From positions 51,434,911-51,498,910 of the forward strand of contig CP136066.1 of NCBI GenBank assembly GCA_032622095.1: DNA of 64,000 bases, read 5' to 3'. Shown piece after piece: positions 36,235-45,984 of this stretch (positions are counted from its first letter, which is position 1; each line of letters opens with the position of its first letter). A program made the position numbers and the translations under genes. Source of the DNA: Siphonodentalium dalli (Eukaryota > Mollusca > Scaphopoda > Gadilida > Siphonodentaliidae). The notes under the pieces are model-generated. The model was not told where the DNA came from, made no database searches, and saw only the letters and a program-made list of their open reading frames with translations.

Positions 36235-36775
36235 TCCCTTTAGTTGTATTGTTTTATAGCTTTACTAAACACTTATTTCATTGTTGGGCGACCAAATAAG
36301 TTATATTTAGCCCTTTTGTTGTTTTTAGTACTGTTGTATGTGTTAAGAAAGGCCATAGTGACCCAATATTTAGTAACTTTTCACCAAATATTCAGTCACC
36401 TTTTACCTAATTTATATAGTCACACATGACTCAATTTAGTAAAAGTCTACTAAATATTTTGTTAATTTTATAACCCTATTGCATTGGGCTACTTTATGTA
36501 ACCCAATGATTTTACATATTGGGTTAAAATCTGACTAATTAATTTTGACCCATTGTTTGGATTACAATTAACTAAAATTTTGTAGGAGGAAAACGAGGTA
36601 ACCCAATATAGTAAGTATTTGTTTAGTCACCGAATGTTTAATGAGAAAAGTTTTACCCAATAGTTTAGTTAAGAATTGACTAAAATTAGTTAGTCAAGAT
36701 TTAGTTACCAATTGTTCAGTCGGAGGAGTTTTGATCCAATAGCTCAGTTAAAAGTTGACTGAAATTTAATCACGC
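36235..36775. repeat. Motif-dense AT-rich element with ACCCAATA and TTTAGTNA words
   Basis: ACCCAAT(A/G) or its complement appears about seven times, interleaved with TTTAGT(C/A/T)A words on both strands. The pattern resembles subterminal motif arrays of non-autonomous transposons, as in 6353-7130. No clear terminal inverted repeats could be fixed. Confidence 0.45.
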
Positions 36776-37199
36776 ATAAATCAACTTTATTTAGAAGCTA
36801 ACAAATTGTTAGAATTTCCATCTCGGGATCACCTTACACATTCACTTCACAGTTGTTGGCATTTATAAATAAATATTAGCCCAAAATATACTCAAATAGA
36901 ACAAGTTTGGAAACAACAGATTCGATGTACCTATAGGGAGTGTTTGGGGTGGCTACCCCGGGATGGTCGAATAGACCGAAAGGTCTACTCCTTCACCCCT
37001 TCGATGTACCTCTCCCCCAGTCTCCCCTGTTATACTCGGAATCTCATCAAAACATTTCCGATTTGAACGTAACCACCTATGTATACACAACTATATAACA
37101 TACACAAATACTTACTATATATACTCCTTGACATGTTGTTTCTGAACAACGTCTTTTATCAGCTGAATATAATCAAAAAGACGACAAAATTGGGACGAC
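36776..37199. other. No recognised feature
   Basis: Contains a small GC-rich imperfect hairpin near 36940-37000. No other signal. Confidence 0.35.
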
Positions 37200-38231
37200 G
37201 CAGTGACATTAGCATGCATGCTTGGCTTGAAAACGTAATCGTATCTACAGATATGATGACACAATTCAGAGAAAAAACATACAGTATTGTGAGGTAGTAC
37301 CCTGTTGCTAATTCCTTGTTTGATTTTGTTTGATACTTTTATTTCAATAACCAATACTTGGTAATACGGAACATGAATTAATAACATAATATGGGTGTGG
37401 GAAAACAGCACAGGGATTCAAAATATTACACGGACATTTAAAGATGTATTTACGGTTCCAGATTTTCAGTTACCAGATGTGGAATATAATTGAATGCAAC
37501 ACCGCTGAATAACATGTTGAACGCCTGCATGTTATTTGACATGTCACCGATATCTCATTGTCAGATAATAGACAGATATGATGCCACTTTCTTACAAAAG
37601 ATAAATAATATGAGAAAATAAGTAAAATAAAATAATATTTGTTCTTGCCATTAACGGGAATTTTTTTTCCTTATTATTCATTGTGTTTATTAAGTGCCAC
37701 TTCTTGTTCCAATTGTGTTATTTTATAAGCTGGAGACTGGAATTTCTGGATCTCTTGATACGCCTTTAACATGTAAATAACATACTGAATATTTTAAGGA
37801 TTCAAATAAACATTACCATCAATATCTCCCTCCTTGTATAATGGAGGGCTGCTAGACACTATAGTCAGAGACTTACACATATTCATGTATCTCAATTACG
37901 TTGGTACTCCATGATTACTCATTTAATTAATTTCCGCTACTTTGAACGCATCTTCAACAGGGGTAGATGCATATAACATTCCATTGATATATCACATGTG
38001 CTTCACTATGATCTCCAACAACAAGACGTAGTTATCAATCAGTGTAGGGTAGATAATCCATACTATACAATCATTTAAAAAGGTTTGATCAAGATGAATC
38101 GCATTAACAAAATGCAGTGTTCGTGTAGTAGTAGTTCATTATGCGAAAGGTGTCCCTTGACATAATTCGACCAGTTATCACTTTTCTGGGTCATACTAAT
38201 TCAGCCCGTTCTCGTTAAAATAAGCACATAA
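37200..38231 (+). repeat. Diverged remnant of the array unit (end of 'unit 0')
   Basis: 37210-37320 (GGCTTGAAAACGTAA, GAGGTAGTACC, TTGCTAATT) aligns with 44090-44180 of unit 1. Next, 38160-38231 (ATTCGACCAGTTATCAC, CAGCCCGTTCTCGT) aligns with 44200-44275. Together with exon 1 at 30946 this shows that 30.8-38.7 kb is an older copy of the same unit. A CATTATGCGAAAGGTGTCC segment at 38138-38156 is in the opposite orientation from its counterpart in unit 1. Confidence 0.55.
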
Positions 38232-38463
38232 CGCAGGGGGGGGGGGTCGTAAAAAATGTTCAGTGACGTATGTTGATTTTTTCCCTTTCGACCCTTGTTG
38301 GGACCCACCCACCCACCCCCACGTTCAAATTTGTTTCCGTTTTCGGCAGTTTTTTCCGACCATTTTTGGACACCCACCCTGTGAGTTACGGAAAAATTGT
38401 TGGTTGGCCCCATCGACCACCCACCCACCCCGGCATACGTCCCCGGAACCCATTCCCTCTGCG
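38232..38463. mobile_element. 232-bp CGCAGGGG MITE with TAA target duplication
   Basis: Ends CGCAGGGGG and CCCTCTGCG are inverted, flanked by TAA at 38229-38231 and 38464-38466. The 3-bp TAA duplication suggests a PIF/Harbinger-type MITE. The internal sequence is shared with 12810-13311. The insertion splits the unit-0 remnant. Confidence 0.65.
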
Positions 38464-38466
38464 TAA

Positions 38467-38733
38467 CGGCTGTAGTTTAATATGCGAAATACGCTCAGAT
38501 TGGGGTCATTTAACCTCAGTATACGCTATATATGCCCAATATGGGAATAATTTCGTTCGAAATGCGCCCATATTGGCATTAATAAAAGAAGTATTATCTC
38601 TTCATACAACAATTTTGAAATAGTTTCGTGGGTATAACACAATAAAAAATATGAATTGAAGACCAATGTTGCGAAACGCTTCTAACAATTAATATTGATG
38701 TTATTCAGAATATTTTATTATAAAATGAGGTGA
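38467..38733. other. Left flank of the tandem array
   Basis: Shares a GAAATGCGCCCATATTGGCA word with the foldback near 45055 but otherwise looks unique. It shows no similarity to the sequence that precedes the MITE inside the array (48157-48223). Confidence 0.45.
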
Positions 38734-39133
38734 TTAACCCTTTACCCAACAGAATGGCCCTGTGCCAATGCATTCTCTTATATATGCGAGTCGACCATAG
38801 GTCGCCTCGCATATATAAGAGAATGCATTGGCTTAACACATTAAAAATTATAAAATTGTTAAAGAATGTAAGAAAAAATGGTAAAAAGTGTTAAAAAAAG
38901 ATTTTTTTTAGGCCAATGCATTCTCTTATATATGCGAGGCGACCTATGGTCGACTCGCATATATAAGAGAATGCATTGGCACAGGGTATAACTGTAACCA
39001 TCACAATGTGGTCAATGAGCCGATTCCAATGATACTCATATTTGTATGGTTCTATTGAGACAGACCGAAGATATTTTAGGCTGTTGAAGCTTTATTTGGC
39101 CGGTTTTGGCCGGTTTGTTGGGTAAAGGGTTAA
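38734..39133. mobile_element. piggyBac-like MITE, unit 1
   Basis: TTAA plus CCCTTTACCCAAC at the left is mirrored perfectly at the right (GTTGGGTAAAGGG plus TTAA). TTAA target duplication and CCC/GGG ends are hallmarks of piggyBac transposons. There is no transposase, so it is non-autonomous. It contains two 69-bp palindromes (38764-38832 and 38912-38980) with perfect 27-nt stems beginning GCCAATGCATTCTCTTATAT. Their loops are reverse complements of each other. Confidence 0.8.
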
Positions 39134-39538
39134 GTGGGACCGTTTATTTGTTTAGAACAGACCATTCAGCCGATACCATATAGCAACAGTGATATGTAAG
39201 TGTTACCACAGCTATGCTCCGAGCGCCAATGTCCCAAATTTATTATTTGTAATGTTTTATGACATAGCTATACGCGATAGTGAGTCTAATAACGTTTATT
39301 TGTGACAAAATTACACAATACAAATTATGGTCACGTTTAACGTAACCACTATTGTTTGTTAGCTAAACAACCACACGTTTTTTTTAGATCAGAACATATT
39401 CGAAATATAATGAATAATAATGGATAGAAGCATTGCCGGACAAGGGTCATCGATTCATATCAAATATGTTATACCCCGGTAACTATATAACACATGTTTA
39501 CAAAGAGATAGACCATATTTAAACTACATTTTTTCATC

Positions 39539-39690
39539 GACACGACTTCACGCCGTTTATAATGTGTTTTCACTGTGACCTGATATGGGCCTACTTCAGA
39601 ATCAAATCCGTCCAATATGAACCTATGTAAATATCTACGTCCAATATGAACCTATGTAAATATCTACGTCCAATGTGAACCTATTTGAAT
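39539..39690. repeat. Foldback-derived fragment with a 29-bp triplication
   Basis: The part before 39609 (TTATAATGTGTTTTCACTG, TATGGGCCTACTTCAGAAT) matches the arms of the foldback at 45036-45428. It ends in three head-to-tail 29-bp units starting CGTCCAATATGAACCTATG at 39609, 39638 and 39667. The triplication is present in all three array units. Confidence 0.75.
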
Positions 39691-39844
39691 GAGGAGATCT
39701 TGACCAAATACATTCTCATTAATATTAAAATTTTCTCGATAACGAAATCGTGACGGTGGTTTTTCATAAGCTGCGAATTCAATCACGCATTGAAATTATA
39801 TTCTAATTTTGTATATTTAAGACTTAACCTCAATGATTAAATTT

Positions 39845-39986
39845 TCGTAATCTGTATAATCAATCTAGCAATAAGAGTATATTCTAAGTTATGAATATAA
39901 CCTGCATAATGTGAGTGTATAATGTTCAATAGTCAACATGACGTGGGGCTCACGTGGAAAGTCCATGATATATATTCTGTTTTAAA
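39845..39986 (+). promoter_or_regulatory. Promoter of exon-1 copy 1, separated from it by an insertion
   Basis: The conserved upstream block and TATA box (TATATAT at about 39969-39976) match the other copies, but a 492-bp insertion follows directly at 39987. Transcripts started from this TATA box would carry the insert in the 5'UTR, or the site may be inactive. Confidence 0.5.
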
Positions 39987-40478
39987 GGTACGGTTGGCCT
40001 TGGCGGTGGGTATCCTGTGAAAATATATCCACCCGTCAAACACCGCTACAAACAGAAAGAGCATCAAAATGTAGATAGACTTTGTCCGTATACAAATAAG
40101 AATTATCACATAAACAGTATGTTATTGTCATATGTTTGACCATTGTTATGTAAACAAAAGCATAAAAAGTAACTTTTCTGGCTTTTGTTTATATTATGAT
40201 GGTAAACATAAAGAGCGTTCTTTGTTGGTGAATTCCTGATATGGAACTAATAAAGAGCGTTTATGCCATTTGTGTGTGATTAGCCGATAGCATTGAGCTG
40301 TCTTCTGTAACACAATCAGGCTCTTGCTTAGGTAAAATATAGTAAATCTTTATGATAACATGCTGTTTACGCGATGGTCATGGTATATATGAACGAAACT
40401 GTATGCGTTTTAATGTTTTTCTGTTTACGGTGATTGGAACAAATATGAATATTTTCGACAACTAAGGCCTCACGTGCC
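39987..40478. mobile_element. 492-bp insertion with imperfect terminal inverted repeats
   Basis: Flanked by TTTAAA at 39981-39986 and 40479-40484, a single site in the other copies. Ends GGTACGGTTGGCCTT and AAGGCCTCACGTGCC are imperfect inverted repeats. It is absent from units 2, 3 and the older copy 0, so it is an insertion in unit 1. It carries two AATAAAGAGCGTT-like motifs. A relative of its left end precedes the MITE at 48224. Confidence 0.75.
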
Positions 40479-40514
40479 TTTAAAATCACTGAGACACTAC
40501 CCTTTCGTCATTAG

Positions 40515-40620
40515 ATGATAACCACATACAGTATGGATGTGGCGGTTATATTAGTGTGTACCATATTCCTTGTTATGATTCCCCGCCGTAAAGCAATCGA
40601 ATCGTCCTCATCAGAGTCAG
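40515..40620 (+). CDS. Signal-peptide exon 1, copy 1
   Basis: Same structure as copy 0: 35 codons, CAG|GTATGT donor at 40621. It reads MITTYSMDVAVILVCTIFLV, then MIPRRKAIESSSSES. Relative to copies 2 and 3 it has Lys for Glu just before the predicted cleavage site (RRKA versus RREA), a non-synonymous change. With the insertion in its promoter this copy may be decaying. Confidence 0.6.
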
Positions 40621-41117
40621 GTATGTGATGCTTAATATTCTCCAAGTTTATAGCCATAATGCAGATCACACGTTCCGTGAACATAGCGTACCGAGTTCAC
40701 TTCAGTAGTGTAATCACCCCTGGTTAAGTGGTCCTGCTAATTTTCTATGATGCTGGTGGGTCCTGCTGAATTTCAATGATGCTGCATGGTAGGGCAAATC
40801 GATGCTGTTAAGAAAAAGTACCGTTATCTTATTTAAAGTTGTCACATGCGCCGTGTTTTGCCGATGTCATCAATTCGCGGACAATTCAGTATGTGTGGAA
40901 AATATTCAAAACATGTGTATTGTGAAATATTTTAATAATGGCTGTGTTGATTGTTGCAAAACCGGTCATAATTGAGACGGCTATCACTGTCGTATCACAG
41001 GCACTAACGCCACCATTATTAAAATTAAAAAATATATATATGTTCATCAATATATCATACTATTTAGTCCGGCCGCCAAGTCACACATGCTTGTTTGCGC
41101 GTATAGAGTGTTTCTCT

Positions 41118-42316
41118 CGGTGGATTCCGGTGGTCTAGAGGACCGGTCTGAATAATCCACCATCATAGCGTTAGCACAATAATTATGTTCTTATGGTCTC
41201 TTTGTGTTGCTTCAACCACGTTTGTGATGGTGGTATTTCTTTACACCCCGTCAATTAAAGTCATCAACTTAACTTTACCCAATGAACAGCTGAATGTGAT
41301 TGTTAACTGCTGAACTGGGTTGAACCTCGGTCAAATGGTGTCCCCGTTGGTATATTTACACACTAAGTGTTGTCATCACTAAATCCAGCATTCCGATTGG
41401 TCGGCGCCCACGTGGCTAATTGCAGTTATTTCTCGGTGAATGCGCAACGCCTCATAACACCAAGCTCATAACACCATCGATACGTCATTGGGGTTGGAAA
41501 GACGAACGCGTAATGTTTTGGGCGCATTTGGACTCGCGCAGGATTGACTTAATACATCATCGGGTTTCAATATGAAGAGAAATTGTTCCTATTAACTTTT
41601 GCCAAGGGTGTTATTGGGTATTTTGGGCTGATCTTGTCACGATACACTTTTCGATTTAAATACATTTACAAAAGTGGCTTTTTCGCTAAATGTATATAAA
41701 TATAAGGATTAACTGTCATGTGGACTATTTTTATGGAGATGTAACCGTGAGGTAAGTGGTCATAACTTGTATGTAAAACCCTTCGGGTTTTACACAAGTT
41801 ATGTCCACTTACCTCACGGTTACATCTCCATAACAAACAGTCCACATGACAGTTAATCCTTATATACACAATCGATTACAAGTAATTTGCATAACATACA
41901 TCCGACTCTCTCTGTTATAATTGTGTTAATCTGCATTCGGGATACTTTGCTGAACTGTAGCCTATGAAATGCTGAACTGGATTTTGAACTGCTTAACTTG
42001 ATGGTGTTCCCTTTAGTCCGACAGCCTAACCGCATTTTTTGGCTGATGCGTGATTTCGCGTCTATATTGTTTTTTTCTTTGTGGATTCCGGTGGTCTAGA
42101 GTACCGGTTTGAAGAATCAACCAGCTGCCTGGCTGACAGCTTTGAGGAATTTGAGAAATTATGTTAAGTCAAAATGGCGGTTAATTGGCCATCCGTGCCA
42201 GAAAGAGAACGAGTGCTTCTGGAAATGAAGCACAAAAGCATAGTGCTAGTACAATAATTATGTTCTTAGGACCTCTTTGTGTTAGTTCGACCGAGATTGT
42301 GATGATGGTTTCAAAT
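41118..42316 (+). repeat. Internal direct repeat pair within the unit
   Basis: GTGGATTCCGGTGGTCTAGA at about 41118 recurs at 42080. ACAATAATTATGTTCTTA followed by a CTCTTTGTGTT segment at about 41175 recurs at 42250. The second copy has about 100 extra bp between the two words. This looks like duplicated ends of an older element, and it is present in every array unit. Confidence 0.6.
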
Positions 42317-42897
42317 ATGGCCAACAAGATGGCGGTTTGAAATCGCGAAAATCTTAGTTTTTACTAAATCCGAACAAAAACCACAAGTAGCAGTATATCG
42401 AGTCCGAACGGCCAGACATGGGTATTTGACAAACTGGTAGCTCATTCCAACACAAATATAGCCTTCAAATCGGAACCTTGTGTCATTTCGTAAATTGGAC
42501 GAAGAACATATGGTATAATCATGACAATTATGGGGAATCTGACGCTACCTAAATATATCTTTTAAACTATTGGATCATATTACGACATAATTGAAGCCAA
42601 ATCATAATCTTAGTTGAGTGTAACTAAAATGCTGATCAGCTGCTCATCAGTAGTTTACATACTAAGATGCTGATCAGCAGATTTCATGAAGTCAGTTATA
42701 CTCATTTATAACGAAGATAGTCGCTTGTATGTTGTGTAAATGACATATATTCTATGGATTATATCTTAATACAGGGAGGGGACACAATGTGACTGACCAG
42801 CATGCTCGTTCAGCGGTTTAATACTTTGTCCAGAAATGCATCGGTCAGCAGTTCAAAGTCCCACCCAGCAGTTCAACAGCTACAGTTCAGCAGATTT
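41284..42897. mobile_element. Possible transposon with CAGTTCAGCA subterminal motifs
   Basis: GCTGAACTG-like words cluster on the left (41284-41325 and 41950-42005). Their complement CAGTTCAGCA/CAGCAGTTCA clusters on the right (42845-42897), and CTGATCAGC words lie between. Opposed clusters suggest an element of about 1.6 kb. Exact ends and target duplication are not visible. Confidence 0.35.
41695..41866. repeat. Large palindrome, arms about 80 bp, unit 1
   Basis: AGGATTAACTGTCATGTGGA and GAGATGTAACCGTGAGGTAA on the left are mirrored on the right. The apex is AAAACCCTTCGGGTTTT at about 41775-41791. Arms are over 90% identical. It is complete in units 1 and 3. In unit 2 the right arm is deleted. 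Confidence 0.85.
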
Positions 42898-43737
42898 TCC
42901 TGGAGTTGATTATAACACGGATATTAGTTAAGATGTTGTGCACATAACTTGTAATCGGTGGGGTATAACGAAATGCATCGATTTTACTAATCAGCAGCTG
43001 AATGCCATGGGAGAGGAGAGGAGCCTCACTAAGTTTGGTAATGCTCCGATCCCTGTAGACCCACACCATTCAAACAACATGTATACCAGAATTGTATAAG
43101 ATCGTGCCAGTGAGCACATTAATAAAAGGTTCTGCTGGTCAGCTATCGACTCTCAAAAGGCGAAGTTTCAACACGTTTTTAATTTGTATCAGACTATTAA
43201 ATAAATCCTTTGATCGTTTCTAATAAAGAGCGTCCATACTAACGTTTCCCAAAAGCAACAGATACAAAAAACGTTCTCAATTGTAATATCATGATTGTTT
43301 CTATTGGTTTCAACGTAGAAAAGGTTAACTATGATTTTGTTGATTTTTGCGATGCATGTCCATAGACTGATGATGACTTCAGTTTATTATTATTTCCCCC
43401 CCCGCATGGTAAGCTGGAAATTAACTTAGGAAAGTTGACTAATCTGATGTCAAATCCGACCGTTGTTTTTTGACACAGTTGACTAACTTCTGTACCAAGG
43501 TACATGTTCATAAACGAACGACGTTAAACGTCCCCTTTTTAAAAAGCCTACAAGGCGTCTATACGCTTTTGTTTAAATATGTTGAGGTATCATAAAACAA
43601 ATAAAGATGTCCGAATATGATTAAACCAATATAGTCATGACGCATTTGTTCATAATCAGAAAGAATTTTCGGCGATACCTAAGGTAATGTTATTTACATA
43701 AATTATACAAATGAAAAATACGTACACCACGTGTATT

Positions 43738-43977
43738 CTAATCTGGAATTAAATCAGTCAAATGTGTACGGGTCATGTGAAAACGCGTATTCAACAATTC
43801 GGCGAACTGAGCGATAGTCGCCATTTCATATAGTGGACACCTTTCGCATAATGAAGTACTACTGATAATAGTTATGAATAGCTTATAGTACGTAGTCGTT
43901 ATATTTTCGAACTGTCCAAGAAAAGTTTTCACAGAATTGATGTCCTCGAGTCTGTTTGTGAGATAAACTTCTTGCCA
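43738..43977 (-). CDS. Hypothetical terminal exon, about 79 codons, unit 1
   Basis: On the minus strand an acceptor (CACATTGCTGTCAG, AG at 43978-43979) leads to an open frame ending in TAG at 43738. It begins WQEVYLTNRLEDINSVKTFL, continues SSTSLCERCPLYEMATIAQF and ends THLTDLIPD. It is not recognised. The composition looks protein-like and helical. The frame is open in all three units. Unit 1 has GQFE where units 2 and 3 have AQCE, and at least two other differences are synonymous. No upstream exon was found, so the call is tentative. Confidence 0.3.
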   Translation of the reverse strand, partial: WQEVYLTNRLEDINSVKTFLGQFENITTTYYKLFITIISSTSLCERCPLYEMATIAQFAELLNTRFHMTRTHLTDLIPD

Positions 43978-44319
43978 CTGACAGCAATGTGACAAAGTTC
44001 TCTTTGTCGTGATTATTATGTACTTAATTATGTTATTATAAGGTCATAGTCAGTGGTATGTTCGATTATTACATGCAAAGCCCGCCTGGCTTCTTGAAAA
44101 CGTAAGCGTAACTACGGATATGACAAAACAATTGATAGAAAGAACACAAATGTTTGTGACGTAGTACCGTATTGCTAATTATACGACAAGTGTCCATTAA
44201 CATGATTCGACCAGTTATCACCTTTCTGTGTCATAATACATCAGCCTGTTCTCGTGAAAATGAGCACGTAGCGGACGTATTTTAATGAGCGATTTTATTT
44301 ACTTCACACTGCATGAAAA

Positions 44320-44521
44320 GCGAGATTTATAAAATATAAATGTTGCATAAATTTAGGGCCCTGAAATTATGCATGCATTTATACATATTAAATTCGCCTT
44401 TATACCAAAACATAAATCTCTCATTTATATTTTTAAATCTCGCATAAATGTTGCATAAATGTTGCATACATTTAGGACCCTGAATTTATGCATGCATTTA
44501 TACATATTAAATTCGCCTTTC
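44320..44521 (+). repeat. Two-copy repeat with 120-bp period and an inverted segment
   Basis: TGTTGCATAAATTTAGGGCC with the following ATGCATGCATTTATACATAT recurs 120 bp later with few changes. GCGAGATTTATAAAATATAA at 44320 also appears inverted at about 44421-44442. Confidence 0.8.
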
Positions 44522-45035
44522 TTCGAACAGTGCCGGAGGTCAGTAGAGCTATTTTGTCCCCAGCGAACATTTATAGCAATGTGGTAGACATTTGATGTCA
44601 CTTTAACACTATTGAGTCAAATGACATGTTGACAACGCTTACCCATAATAGCCCACGACTGAAGACCTTTCGCATCAGATATCCGGACAAACCGCCCTAC
44701 AGATAAACGTGATATAGATGTTATGTCGTGTTTCTCACGTAATTTGAAGTATATGAATTAAAATGATTACAAATAAAGCATATTTGAGTTCAGGAATGGG
44801 GAATGGGGGTGTCCACTTCAGATATTCCATGTGCACGCCCCCCCCCATTGGGGCTAAATATTCAAATCAACTTTGCAGAAATTGTCCTAAATTTTCCAAA
44901 TTTCGGAAATTCTGTAGATTTTCCGACTGAATAATCCCAAAATTCCAAAACATTTAAACTAGTCACCCACCTAGCAGTCAAATTTGCCAACTAAAACATT
45001 AAAATTAGACAAAATTACAGGTATAAATTTAACAA

Positions 45036-45428
45036 TTCCTATCCATACGAAATACGCCCATGTTGGCATTATATAATCTACCCTGTTTCATTGACATGAA
45101 TTACCAGACTCACTGCGACCCGCGTCATACAACATAATAACGGTATAATTATACGATCACTATGGGCTTATTTCAGAATAAACTCCGTCCAATATGAAAG
45201 TATTTTCACAACATATCCTCATGGAAATAGGATCATATGAGGCATACATATTCACATAAGTTCATATTTGACTCTTTTTGCATGAAATAAACCCATAATG
45301 AGCGTATACCCGTTATTTAGTTGAATGGCGCGGGCCGCAGTGAAAACACATTATAAAGAGCGTGGATCTGATAAGTCGTGTCAATGAAAACAGGTAGGTT
45401 AAATATTGCCAATATGAGCTCATTTCAT
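45036..45428. mobile_element. Foldback MITE of about 390 bp, arms about 195 bp
   Basis: The left arm (GAAATACGCCCATGTTGGCA, CTGTTTCATTGACATGA, CACTGCGACCCGCG, ATGGGCTTATTTCAGAATAA) pairs in order with the right arm up to about 45425, at roughly 75% identity. A fragment of the same family lies at 39539-39690. Non-coding. Confidence 0.65.
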
Positions 45429-45564
45429 GTTAGAATAAACACTATACGGGCTTAGTTTGAACGCCGCGTTTTACGTCCATGTAGAGCGTATTTGTTCTCT
45501 AATACGCTCTACATGAGCATAAAAGGCGACATTAAAAATAAGCCCGTATTGTGCTTATTTTAAC
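45429..45564. mobile_element. 136-bp hairpin MITE
   Basis: GTTAGAATAAACAC at 45429 pairs with the end GTGCTTATTTTAAC (45564). The core CATGTAGAGCGTATT pairs perfectly with AATACGCTCTACATG around TGTTCTCT. It abuts the preceding foldback directly. Confidence 0.75.
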
Positions 45565-45610
45565 GGGAACAGACAGATCTGCATGAGGATATGATGACAA
45601 AATTCATTCT

Positions 45611-45863
45611 CATTAATATTAAATGGTCGCTCAGCAACTACACAAAACACTAAACGGACACATCGGGACTCCCCCATACACCGTATTAAAACTCGTGGGC
45701 TCTTCCCCATACAACATTCAATTCAATGCAACTTTTGCCGCTTTCGGGCATGACGATTTTCTATGTTCAGATATCCTCAAAACAACAAATCGTGGGGCGA
45801 AGAAGAAGACCATCCCGGGCGCTTCGCGCCCATCCACCCTTCCGTGCATTAATATTAAATGGT
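45611..45863. mobile_element. 219-bp insertion with 17-bp target duplication
   Basis: CATTAATATTAAATGGT occurs at 45611-45627 and 45847-45863. The related empty site near 39720 continues straight into the ATTTTCTCGATAACGAAATC segment that follows the second repeat. A long, variable duplication is typical of LINE-mediated retroposition, but no poly-A is seen. The insert carries most of an 82-codon frame starting at 45623, whose start codon comes from the duplicated site. It also holds a GGGCGCTTCGCGCCC hairpin. Its source is not recognised. Equivalent positions are 54401-54653 and 63431-63683. Confidence 0.6.
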
Positions 45864-45951
45864 TTCGATAACGAAATCGTGCCGGTGGGTTTTCATACGC
45901 TGTGAATTAAATCACGCAATAACATTGTGTTCTAATGTATGTATATTAATA

Positions 45952-45984
45952 GCAACCACAACGCGCCGCAGGCGCGTTGTTGCT
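45952..45984. repeat. Short GC-rich hairpin
   Basis: AGCAACCACAACGCGCC pairs with GGCGCGTTGTTGCT across GCA. It is present identically in all units. Confidence 0.7.

Noticed and set aside
36930-37010. GC-rich imperfect stem-loops considered as a tRNA
   Set aside because: No acceptor-stem/T-loop arrangement or GGTTCRANNCC box could be placed.
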